64,000 nucleotides of DNA from Mangrovitalea sediminis (GTDB lineage: Bacteria > Pseudomonadota > Gammaproteobacteria > Pseudomonadales > Oleiphilaceae): contig NZ_NTLB01000003.1 in the NCBI RefSeq assembly GCF_002514725.1, positions 248,001 through 312,000 on the forward strand. The letters run 5' to 3'. Of this stretch, positions 36,431 through 44,866 are shown one piece after another; the first letter of the stretch is position 1; each line of letters opens with the position of its first letter. A model generated the notes under the pieces. That model did no database searches. It was not told the origin of the DNA and saw only the letters and a list, made by a program, of their open reading frames with translations. A program made the position numbers and the translations under genes.

Positions 36431-37588
36431 ATGAGTTTAAATAAAACTGTAGCTATATTATTTGTTTATTTTAGCTTTTTCCCGTGGGTTGGATTTGGTA
36501 TTTTGAATATGGATATTCAGCCGTACTATATTATTTTCGGAATAATGTTTCTTTTTCTGAATATTAATTTTGGTATTCCGAAGTGGTTATATGTTTTGGC
36601 TATTCCTGGGGTGCTATCAATTATTGTTGCTGTAGCCTACGGAAAGTTCGATTTTATTACCGCAAGAGCAGTTGCTAGTTACCTTTCTGTTTTTGTGGCG
36701 GCAGCATCTTTCTTTATATGTAAAAAGAAGTATTTTGGCGAGAGCTTAAAGACTCATCTTTACTTGATAAATTGCGTTTGGATTTTCGCGGGCGTATTGC
36801 AAATGGCGTTGGGTCCATATGTTCTTGATTTTCTGGTTCACGTAAGAACCACTCAAGGGCGCGGAGTTACGGGCTTGGCGCCAGAGCCAACTTATTATGG
36901 GTTGTTTTTAATATTTATATCTATTTTGATAGCAAAAGAATATGGTTATAGAGTTTTGAGATTGAAGCCGTTATTCTTCATCGTGATTAATATATTTTTT
37001 GTGGTTTTGGTTGCCAAGTCTTCGATGTCAATAATGTTGATTGTAGCAATGGCTATCCTTTATGCTGTGTCAAATTTTTTCAAAATCAAAAAAAATGTCA
37101 GCATGCTCGTGATTTCTGTTCTGGTTTTAGGTGTTTTGTCACCATTCCTTCAAAATTTGAGAGATTCCCGCGTTGGAAAGATCGAAAAGCTGTTTTTGAA
37201 AGGACCGATTACTTTAATTCATGCTGATGCTAGTGCTAATCAACGGTTAAGAAATGTAGTTTATCCGTTTTACGGAGCTGCAGAAGATGGATTTATTCCG
37301 CATGGATATCACCGGTTTTCTGATACTACGAAAAAACTAGATCAAAAGTTTGATAATTTTTTCTGGTGGGGAGAGGCAGAGAATAAGATAATGTCAGGTT
37401 TAGGTGCAGCAATCTATGAGCTAGGTTTTATCGGATTTTTCTACTTCTTGGCAATATTCAGTTCGACGAGAAAAATCAAGCCTTTTCGGCTGGCTTTTTT
37501 TGAAGCTTCAACTCTCATAATGCTAATGACAACGGCGATACCGCTGTCGTTTCCTTTGTTCCCATTTATACTGGCAGCAAACGAATAA
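36431..37588 (+). CDS. wzy: Putative O-antigen polymerase Wzy
   Basis: The 385-residue protein is almost entirely membrane helices (about 10) and AT-rich. It has the GRGVTGLAPEPTYYGLFLIF segment, often seen in O-antigen/capsule polymerases, and a polar loop of about 90 residues between late helices. Sequence conservation in this family is low, so the call rests on topology, length and position inside an O-antigen cluster that otherwise lacks a polymerase. It should join O-units in the periplasm under Wzz control. Confidence 0.7.
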   Translation: MSLNKTVAILFVYFSFFPWVGFGILNMDIQPYYIIFGIMFLFLNINFGIPKWLYVLAIPGVLSIIVAVAYGKFDFITARAVASYLSVFVAAASFFICKKKYFGESLKTHLYLINCVWIFAGVLQMALGPYVLDFLVHVRTTQGRGVTGLAPEPTYYGLFLIFISILIAKEYGYRVLRLKPLFFIVINIFFVVLVAKSSMSIMLIVAMAILYAVSNFFKIKKNVSMLVISVLVLGVLSPFLQNLRDSRVGKIEKLFLKGPITLIHADASANQRLRNVVYPFYGAAEDGFIPHGYHRFSDTTKKLDQKFDNFFWWGEAENKIMSGLGAAIYELGFIGFFYFLAIFSSTRKIKPFRLAFFEASTLIMLMTTAIPLSFPLFPFILAANE

Positions 37589-37723
37589 TGCTTAAGGAAG
37601 CTCCTGCTAAATCCACCATTAGACTTGGCTAGGTAAATTGTGCAACGGCTCATTACGCTCAGGAGGGGTAGAATGAAGCAGTGGTGCTTTCCCCTCGCTA
37701 AATCAGTCGGCAATATGTAGAGC

Positions 37724-38748
37724 TTGGTTATGCTGGTATTAGCGATGGGTAATTTCATTGCTGAAAAAGAGTTGTTTGAGCAATCTGTTAAAGATGCTGA
37801 GGTTCTGGCTCAGCAAGACAGGCTAGGTACTTTTTTGCATTGCGCCTACTTGTGACGAAACGGATTACGGCTATATCCAGAGGGGTATGAAGTTGCCGTG
37901 CAACGGTTATGCTTTGGTGCTTTTTGTGGAGAAACCCAACTTTGAAACCGCAGAGGAATATTTTTAATCTGGTGATTATTACTGAAACTGCGGAATGTTT
38001 ATGCCCAAGGTCAGCGTGTAACTGGGCGCCTTGTGTGAACACGGTGCCAATATGCTGAATACCTGCCTGATGCCTTCGAAACTGATACAAGGCTTCGGCG
38101 TTATTTAAGTGGAGGCATTGGCTTTAGGTGACTGCCCGAAAGGTTTCATTTACTATGCCGCGTTGGAAGAAACTGCGATTCCGGAAGATGCCAGCGAGAA
38201 TGATTCGCAGGGTGATGACTGTAGCGAGGATGTGCAGGTAATGAACTCTCATTACAGTTTGATTTGCGCTGAACATGGGTTTATGACTACGTTGCGTGCG
38301 GATGATCTAGTGGTGGTGGAAACCAAGGATGCGGTGTTGATCGCACGCAGTAATAGGTTGCCGTATGTTAAAAGAGTGGTGGAAGCCATCTGGAGCAGTG
38401 GCCGTCATGAGCTTTAAATCATAGTGAAGCGTATAGAGCTTGGGCGAGAATATGACACCTCCAAGAACGAACCTGCAAAATGCATGACTGTCAAACTGGG
38501 TGACAAGCTTTCGTTACAGATACACTACGACCGAGTTGAGTACGGGGTGGTGATCATCCTACGGTTAGGATCACCAATGGTGTCAAGGCCTTCCTGGTGA
38601 CCTAAAGCGAACCGACCTTCATACCCACTGGTGAAGCCCATTCCCTAGAAAGATTCCTCTGGAATTGATTGAAGTTCAGCCCGGCAGTTATCAGGGCAAA
38701 GATGACGTTTTGCGCTTTGGCAATCAGTGTGGCCGAGCCCGAGGATAG
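37724..38748 (+). pseudogene. manC: Decayed mannose-1-phosphate guanylyltransferase (ManC)
   Basis: Fragments in several frames line up with ManC. First LVMLVLAMGNFIAEKELFEQ and SVKDAEVLAQQDRLGTF, then APTCDETDYGYIQRG, then VEKPNFETAEEYF-stop-SGDYY-stop-NCGMF. The frame at 38109-38417 follows with DDLVVVETKDAVLIARSNRL, then KLSLQIHYDRVEYGVV, and last [20 protein letters not shown] to TAG 38746-38748. The N-terminal GDP-binding loop is gone, and there are several stops and shifts. The intact paralogue at 43409 has the same blocks in order. This is a clear dead gene. Confidence 0.87.
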
Positions 38749-38751
38749 AAC

Positions 38752-39519
38752 TTGAAGATCTCATTGATTACTGTGTCCTACAATAGTGAAGCGACGATCA
38801 GAACAACTTTGGATTCCGTGGTTGCCCAGCATTACCCGGACCTGGAATATATCATTATTGATGGCGGCTCGAACGACGGAACGCTGCGAGTCATTCGGGA
38901 CTATCCTGAGCTGGTAACGGAATGCATTTCTGAGCCGGACCAGGGGATTTACGATGCCATGAACAAGGGCGTGGAAAGTGCAACGGGTGAGGTTATCGGC
39001 ATTCTGAACTCGGATGATTTTTACTTGAATGGGGATGTGCTCAGAGAGGTGGCGTCCATCTTTGCGGCGAACCCCGCAACGGAGGTAGTGCTGGGTGATG
39101 TCGATTTTGTTCGCGAGGATAACCTGAACCGGCCGATACGTGCCTACAGGGCAGGAAAGTTTAAACCCTGGATGTTTCGCTTTGGCTTGATGCCGCCTCA
39201 CCCAGCTGTTTTTGTGCGTAAATCGGCGTATGCGCGTGTCGGACTTTACAAGCTTGGCTATAAAATTGCGGCTGACTTTGATTTTCTCGTCCGCTTGTTG
39301 TTGGTGGATGGCGCCCAATATCATCTAGCCCATAAGACCTGGGTCAGAATGCGTACCGGAGGTGCGAGTACTGCGGGCTGGAGAAGTAACCAGGTAATCA
39401 CGGCTGAGATGAAACGCTCATTAAGCGAGAATGGAGTTCATGCCAGCTCTATTTTGCTGATGTGCCGTCTGCCTTATAAGCTCGTTACTCAGGTGCTGGC
39501 TATCAAAAGAGGCGGCTGA
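38752..39519 (+). CDS. Glycosyltransferase family 2 (WcaE-like)
   Basis: This 255-residue GT-A enzyme starts MKISLITVSYNSEATIRTTL from TTG 38752. It has YIIIDGGSNDGTLRVIRDYP, the acceptor-side CISEPDQGIYDAMNKGVESA, GILNSDDFYL as the DxD-like metal site, and MPPHPAVFVRKSAYARVGLY. It resembles the GT at 33373 in the DGGSxDGTL and EPDxGIYDAMNKG blocks, suggesting related sugars or ancient duplication. AGGA lies 6-9 bases before the TTG, inside the manC remnant. It is GC-richer than wzy and seems to belong with the following QuiNAc module. Confidence 0.88.
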   Translation: MKISLITVSYNSEATIRTTLDSVVAQHYPDLEYIIIDGGSNDGTLRVIRDYPELVTECISEPDQGIYDAMNKGVESATGEVIGILNSDDFYLNGDVLREVASIFAANPATEVVLGDVDFVREDNLNRPIRAYRAGKFKPWMFRFGLMPPHPAVFVRKSAYARVGLYKLGYKIAADFDFLVRLLLVDGAQYHLAHKTWVRMRTGGASTAGWRSNQVITAEMKRSLSENGVHASSILLMCRLPYKLVTQVLAIKRGG

Positions 39520-39592
39520 TTTCTATTGAATATATAAGCTGGTTGATTATTCACCTCTATTTATCGCTCACCTCCGATTGGCAGTCTTTATC

Positions 39593-40528
39593 ATGCGTGT
39601 TTTGCTGACAGGTGCTTCTGGTTTTTTGGGTCGAAGACTGTCTCTGTATCTGTGCGAGCAGAAAAGGTTTGAATTAACCAGTGCTGTAAGGTTTGAGGCA
39701 GTCAAAGCACATGGTCGTAAGGTGGCGGTTGCAGGGATTGACGCTGCGACTGATTGGTTCGATGCTTTGGCTGGGCAGCACGTTGTGATTCACGCCGCAG
39801 CCCGCGCTCACGTCATGAAAGATAAAGTCGCCGACCCTCTGGTTGAATACCGAAAGGTCAATGTTGATGGCACTCTCAACCTTGCTCGTCAGGCCGCCGA
39901 AGCCGGTGTCAAGCGCTTTATCTTCATCAGTTCCATTAAGGTCAACGGTGAGCAGACGCCTTTGGGTAAGCCGTTCACGGCAGCCGATACGCCAGCCCCT
40001 GAAGACTCCTACGGCATTTCCAAGTGGGAAGCCGAGCAAGGGCTTCAGGAACTGGCGGCTGAAAGCGGAATGGAGGTGGTAATTATTCGCCCCCCGCTCG
40101 TGTATGGGCCGGAGGTGAAGGGTAACTTTGCCAGCATGATCCGGCTGCTTGAATACGGCCTGCCCCTGCCACTTGGCGCCATCCACAACCGGCGTTCCCT
40201 GGTGGCGCTGGATAATCTGGTTGATCTGATTATGACTTGTATTGATCATCCGGCGGCCGCCAATCAGGTGTTTCTGGCCGGAGATGGGCAGGATCTTTCC
40301 ACCACGGAGCTGCTGCGCGCGGTGGCTAAAGCCAGGGGAAAGGCGCTCTGTCTCGTGCCTGTGCCCGCCGTGCTGTTGATGCTGGGTGCAACGGTGCTTG
40401 GTAAAAGGGCGGTTGCACAGCGGCTGCTCGGCTCTTTACAGGTGGATATCACCAAGGCCTGTAACGTGTTGGGCTGGCAGCCGCCTGTATCGGTGGAAGA
40501 GGGGTTGAGGCGATGTTTTCCAAAGTAA
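39593..40528 (+). CDS. wbpV: SDR reductase, WbpV-like (probable UDP-QuiNAc synthase)
   Basis: The 311-residue extended SDR begins MRVLLTGASGFLGRRLSLYL, has IHAAARAHVM, the block FIFISSIKVNGEQTPLGKPF, EDSYGISKWEAEQGL with the catalytic Y and K, and IIRPPLVYGPEVKGNFASMI. These are the hallmarks of WbpV-type 4-reductases that convert the WbpM product to UDP-N-acetyl-quinovosamine. The ATG at 39593 is the family start. An upstream TTG would add five residues. It sits directly before the sugar transferase and WbpM genes, which supports this role. Confidence 0.8.
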   Translation: MRVLLTGASGFLGRRLSLYLCEQKRFELTSAVRFEAVKAHGRKVAVAGIDAATDWFDALAGQHVVIHAAARAHVMKDKVADPLVEYRKVNVDGTLNLARQAAEAGVKRFIFISSIKVNGEQTPLGKPFTAADTPAPEDSYGISKWEAEQGLQELAAESGMEVVIIRPPLVYGPEVKGNFASMIRLLEYGLPLPLGAIHNRRSLVALDNLVDLIMTCIDHPAAANQVFLAGDGQDLSTTELLRAVAKARGKALCLVPVPAVLLMLGATVLGKRAVAQRLLGSLQVDITKACNVLGWQPPVSVEEGLRRCFPK

Positions 40529-40570
40529 TCGCACTAGCCCGCAAGCAGGGCGTCAATAGGAGTATCTGAG

Positions 40571-41128
40571 TTGATCCGCGTGTTTGATATTGTTTTTTCA
40601 CTCCTGGGATTGGTGTTCGGCTTTCCGGTATTGTTGCTGCTGATGATTATCGGTTTCTTTGATACCGGTTCGCCTCTCTTCTGGCAGGAGCGGGTAGGGC
40701 GTCACAAAAAACCGTTCACGCTGGTGAAGTTCCGCACCATGAGAAGGGATACCGCCTCAGTAGCCAGCCATCTGGCCAGCGCCGACGCCATTACGCCGTT
40801 TGGCAGTTTCCTGCGTCGCACGAAACTGGATGAGCTGCCCCAGTTGTGGAATGTGCTGAAGGGTGAGATGAGCCTGGTCGGCCCTCGTCCCAGCCTGTTC
40901 AATCAGAAGGAGTTGATTGACGAGCGCGATCAGCGCGGCGTGCTCGCCGCCCGTCCAGGCATTACCGGGCTAGCGCAGGTGAATGATATTGATATGTCTG
41001 AGCCAAAACGGCTGGCCGAAACCGACCAGCAGATGTTGCAAGGTCTGACAGTGGGGGCGTACTTCAGGTACATCTTAATGACTGTCGCCGGTAAGGGGGC
41101 TGGCGATCGAGTGGCTCGCCCCAAATGA
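40571..41128 (+). CDS. Undecaprenyl-phosphate sugar-1-phosphate transferase (initiating enzyme)
   Basis: The 185-residue protein is a minimal bacterial sugar transferase (WbaP/PglC type). It has one N-terminal membrane segment (FDIVFSLLGLVFGFPVLLLL), then ERVGRHKKPFTLVKFRTMRR, LRRTKLDELPQLWNVLKGEM, SLVGPRPSL and ARPGITGLAQVND. It starts O-unit assembly by moving a sugar phosphate to undecaprenyl phosphate. The small size and neighbours argue for QuiNAc-1-phosphate, which is an inference. The TTG at 40571 has TAGGAG about 9 bases upstream. Confidence 0.9.
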   Translation: MIRVFDIVFSLLGLVFGFPVLLLLMIIGFFDTGSPLFWQERVGRHKKPFTLVKFRTMRRDTASVASHLASADAITPFGSFLRRTKLDELPQLWNVLKGEMSLVGPRPSLFNQKELIDERDQRGVLAARPGITGLAQVNDIDMSEPKRLAETDQQMLQGLTVGAYFRYILMTVAGKGAGDRVARPK

Positions 41129-41380
41129 TCGGCTTTTCGGGGGTTGTCTCTGCGATAACTGGTTGCTCAAGCGACTATGCCAAAAAGTTGATTGAACGCA
41201 AAATGAGCAGCCTGAAGATCAAGTCAGTTATTGTGGCGTTTCCTCGCTGAAGTGGGTGGTTTGAAAAATAACCACTGCGACTAGAACTCCCTTCCTGGCG
41301 GGAAGGCAATATCCATTGTCCATTATGCTTACCAGCAACTAAAATAAGGCACACATTTTTTACCAAGGATTTGGTCCACC

Positions 41381-43357
41381 ATGGGTTCGGTATTCAGTCG
41401 ATTCTTGGATCTGCCAAGATTCCATAAGCGCGTCATTTCGGTGTTTGCTGACACTTTTCTGCTCTCCTTGGCACTCTGGTTGGCATTTTCTTTGCGATTG
41501 GATCAGTTATATGTCCCCCAGGGATGGCAGTCGTATTTTGTGTTTGGTACAACGGTTGCGATTACGATTTTTGCCTTTATCAGGTTGGGGCTTTACAGGG
41601 CCATCATTCGATATCTGAGTAATCAGGCGGTTATGAGTGTGATAGCCGCTGTCGGTTTTTCGACCCTGTCTTTGATGGCCCTTGGGTTCTTGCTGCACGT
41701 CTTTGTCCCCCGATCTGTACCTATTATCTATTTTGCCATCGCGCTGATCTTTACCGGGGGCTCCAGGATTCTTGTAAGATCGTGGGTATTTCTGATTAAT
41801 CAGAAACCTAAGGGTAAAATTCTTATTTACGGCGCTGGAGAAACCGGCAGGCAATTGGCCTCCGCCCTTGCAAATGGCGGGGAGTTTCAGGCTGTAGGCT
41901 TCGTTGATGATGATGACGCCAAGCACGGCAGTATTATCAATGGTTTGAAAGTCTACGCACCTTCCCAAATAGCCAGATTGATTGAGAAGAAAGGTATCCA
42001 CCGGGTGTTGCTCGCGCTGGGCAATGCTCCACATGCCCAGCGCAGTCAGATACTGCACTTTCTTGAACCTTTGGGTATTGCGGTGCAGACAGTGCCCGAC
42101 TTCGCAGAGATCTTGGCTGGGAAGGCCCGCATCAGCGAAGTGCGGGACCTGGACGTTGAGGATCTGCTTGGGCGCGATCCGGTGGTGCCGGATACTGATC
42201 TATTACAATCCTCTATCGCTGGCAAAACGGTAATGGTGACCGGTGCAGGAGGCTCTATTGGTTCTGAACTTTGTCGCCAGATCGTGCGCCAGCGGCCCAA
42301 GGTTCTGGTTCTTCTGGAACTGTCCGAGTATGGGCTCTATGCGCTAGAGAGAGAGATGCTGGCGCTTTTGGCTGCAGAGTCATTGGATGTGGAAATCCGC
42401 CCTATCCTGGGTTCTGTGCAGAAGGAACACCGTCTTGAAGTGATTATGCGAACTTTTAAGATCGATACCGTCTATCATGCGGCAGCCTACAAGCATGTGC
42501 CCATGGTAGAGCACAACGTCGTTGAAGGAGTTCGTAACAATGTGTTCGGTACCTGGTATGCGGCCGAGGCGGCGATTCGGGCCGGCGTTAAGACTTTTGT
42601 ATTGATCTCGACAGATAAAGCCGTACGTCCGACCAATGTGATGGGTGCCAGCAAAAGGATGGCGGAACTGGTCCTTCAGGGGCTTGCGTTACGTCAGGAT
42701 AAAACCCGTTTCTGTATGGTGCGTTTTGGCAATGTGCTGGGTTCCTCAGGATCGGTTGTTCCTCTTTTTCGTGAGCAGATTCGGCAGGGTGGACCGGTTA
42801 CGGTGACCCATCCCGATATCTACCGGTTCTTTATGACCATTCCGGAAGCGGCGCAACTGGTGATTCAGGCCAGTAGTATTGCTAAAGGGGGCGAAGTCTT
42901 TGTGTTGGATATGGGGCAGCATGTGCGTATTTCCGAATTGGCCCAGAAAATGATTCGCTTAATGGGTTATGAAGTAAAGGACTCGGAACATCCTGATGGC
43001 GATATTGAGATCGTCTATACCGGATTGCGCCCCGGAGAAAAGCTTTATGAAGAGCTGCTGATTGGCAATGATCCCCAGGGGACGGAGCATCCTCGCATTA
43101 TGAAGGCCAGGGAGCGCTATATGGAATGGGATGATATTGCCGGGTTGCTCAAAGAGCTGGATGGGGCCTGTCATGTTTTCGATTGCGAACAGGTTAGAGC
43201 GTTACTCCTTGCGGCCCCTACTGACTTTTCACCTTCCTCGGAAATGGAAGATCTGGTCTGGAAGCAGACGACGGCTTCGGCCGGTTTCGTCGAAGGGCAG
43301 TTCAGTGAGACTGCCAGTAAAGTGACGCCCATCCCGGGGCTATCGCGCCACCACTAA
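41381..43357 (+). CDS. wbpM: UDP-GlcNAc 4,6-dehydratase, WbpM/FlaA1-like membrane protein
   Basis: The 658-residue protein has four N-terminal membrane helices, a CoA-binding-like Rossmann domain (KILIYGAGETGRQLASAL, about 146-163) and a C-terminal SDR dehydratase domain. The SDR domain has VMVTGAGGSIGSELCRQIV, AAAYKHVPMVEHNV, ISTDKAVRPTNVMGASKRMA with the Met-Lys variant of the usual Tyr-Lys pair, and GLRPGEKLYEELL. It makes UDP-4-keto-6-deoxy-GlcNAc, precursor of QuiNAc and FucNAc. Length matches WbpM. A 252-base non-coding gap precedes it. Confidence 0.93.
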   Translation: MGSVFSRFLDLPRFHKRVISVFADTFLLSLALWLAFSLRLDQLYVPQGWQSYFVFGTTVAITIFAFIRLGLYRAIIRYLSNQAVMSVIAAVGFSTLSLMALGFLLHVFVPRSVPIIYFAIALIFTGGSRILVRSWVFLINQKPKGKILIYGAGETGRQLASALANGGEFQAVGFVDDDDAKHGSIINGLKVYAPSQIARLIEKKGIHRVLLALGNAPHAQRSQILHFLEPLGIAVQTVPDFAEILAGKARISEVRDLDVEDLLGRDPVVPDTDLLQSSIAGKTVMVTGAGGSIGSELCRQIVRQRPKVLVLLELSEYGLYALEREMLALLAAESLDVEIRPILGSVQKEHRLEVIMRTFKIDTVYHAAAYKHVPMVEHNVVEGVRNNVFGTWYAAEAAIRAGVKTFVLISTDKAVRPTNVMGASKRMAELVLQGLALRQDKTRFCMVRFGNVLGSSGSVVPLFREQIRQGGPVTVTHPDIYRFFMTIPEAAQLVIQASSIAKGGEVFVLDMGQHVRISELAQKMIRLMGYEVKDSEHPDGDIEIVYTGLRPGEKLYEELLIGNDPQGTEHPRIMKARERYMEWDDIAGLLKELDGACHVFDCEQVRALLLAAPTDFSPSSEMEDLVWKQTTASAGFVEGQFSETASKVTPIPGLSRHH

Positions 43358-43408
43358 CACTCTTGTTTACCTGGAGCGGTTTTTGCTCCAGGGGTATTGA
43401 GGATCTTC

Positions 43409-44815
43409 ATGCACGCTATCATCCTTTCTGGTGGTTCAGGGACTCGCCTGTGGCCGCTTTCACGAGAAGCTTATCCCAAACAATTCCTGTCTTTGGTTTC
43501 AGCGGAGTCTCTTTTGGCAGAGACTATTGAGCGGGCTAAGGCGATTGATGCTTGTGATCATGTTATCGGCGTCACTAATGAGGAGCATCGCTTTATCGTT
43601 GCTGCGCATTTGCAGAAACAATGTGCAGAAATCAACCACGAGATTATTTTGGAACCCGTGGGTCGGAATACTGCGCCGGCCATTGCTCTCGCTGCTTTGA
43701 TGGCGATGGAATCGAATCCAGACGCGACGTTGCTGGTTATGCCATCCGATCATGTCATCGCCAATACCGAGGCCTTTCACCTAGCGGTGTCTGTTGCTGA
43801 GAAGGCTGCCCAGTCAGGCCATCTGGTGACTTTTGGCATCGTTCCTCAAAGTGCTCATACGGGATATGGATACATTCAATCTGAACGGCGCAGTGGTAAC
43901 TGGTCGCCCGTATCCCAGTTTGTAGAAAAGCCCGATTTGGAAACCGCAGAAAGTTACTTGAACGCGGGTAACTATTACTGGAACAGCGGCATATTCCTCT
44001 TTCGGGCAGACCGTTATCTGGAAGAACTCGGGAAATTTCGCCCCGATATCCTGGAATCCTGCCGCCAGGCTTACGCGAATCGTCAGAAGGACCTCGACTT
44101 TACTCGGGTCGATGCGGATGCTTTTGCCAGTTGCCCTGAAGAATCCATCGACTATGCCGTCATGGAAAAGACCAGTGACGCTGTTGTCGTACCGCTAGAT
44201 GCGGGTTGGAGCGATATTGGTTCCTGGACGGCGCTTTGGGAAATTCAAGCGCAAGATGAGCAGGGTAATGTGTTTAAAGGGGATGTGATCGTAGAAGATG
44301 TTTATAACTCCTACATTCATTCCGAAGGTCGGCTTATTGCTGCGATTGGACTTCAGGACCATGTGATCGTTGAAACGGACGATGTTGTTCTTGTTGCCGA
44401 TAAGAACCGGGTGCAGGATGTCAAAAAGCTTGTCGCGCAGGTTAAGGCTCAGGATCGTCTGGAGCACCGGTTTCACAAGCGAGTCCACCGTCCGTGGGGG
44501 ACCTATGAAGGGATCTCCATGAGTGACCGGTTTCAGGTTAAGCGAATAACGGTGAATCCGGGAGCGAAGCTTTCGTTACAGAAGCATCATCATCGGTCCG
44601 AGCACTGGGTTGTCGTTCGTGGTACGGCGCTTGTGACCCGCGGCGATGAGGAAACCTTGCTTACCGAGGATCAGTCCACTTATATTCCGGTCGGTGTTGT
44701 TCATCGTCTCTCGAATCCGGGAGTCATTCCTTTGGAGTTGATTGAAGTCCAAACCGGCAGTTATCTTGGTGAAGACGACATCGTGCGCTTCGAGGATACG
44801 TATAACCGCTGTTAA
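43409..44815 (+). CDS. manC: Mannose-1-phosphate guanylyltransferase / mannose-6-phosphate isomerase
   Basis: The 468-residue protein has the type II nucleotidyltransferase domain, with AIILSGGSGTRLWPLSREAY, EPVGRNTAPAIALAAL, VMPSDHVI, TGYGYI, FVEKPDLETAESYL and NAGNYYWNSGIFLF. The C-terminal cupin isomerase domain has HRPWGTYEGI, KLSLQKHHHRSEHWVV and [20 protein letters not shown]. It makes GDP-mannose for gmd/fcl. It is the only intact copy in the window and must replace the decayed one at 37.7-38.7 kb. ATG 43409 with GAGGA is preferred to TTG 43397. It closes the cluster. Confidence 0.95.
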   Translation: MHAIILSGGSGTRLWPLSREAYPKQFLSLVSAESLLAETIERAKAIDACDHVIGVTNEEHRFIVAAHLQKQCAEINHEIILEPVGRNTAPAIALAALMAMESNPDATLLVMPSDHVIANTEAFHLAVSVAEKAAQSGHLVTFGIVPQSAHTGYGYIQSERRSGNWSPVSQFVEKPDLETAESYLNAGNYYWNSGIFLFRADRYLEELGKFRPDILESCRQAYANRQKDLDFTRVDADAFASCPEESIDYAVMEKTSDAVVVPLDAGWSDIGSWTALWEIQAQDEQGNVFKGDVIVEDVYNSYIHSEGRLIAAIGLQDHVIVETDDVVLVADKNRVQDVKKLVAQVKAQDRLEHRFHKRVHRPWGTYEGISMSDRFQVKRITVNPGAKLSLQKHHHRSEHWVVVRGTALVTRGDEETLLTEDQSTYIPVGVVHRLSNPGVIPLELIEVQTGSYLGEDDIVRFEDTYNRC

Positions 44816-44866
44816 ATTACGTCCCTTCGGACCGTTTCATTCAAGGAAGAGATCAAGGAGTTGATC

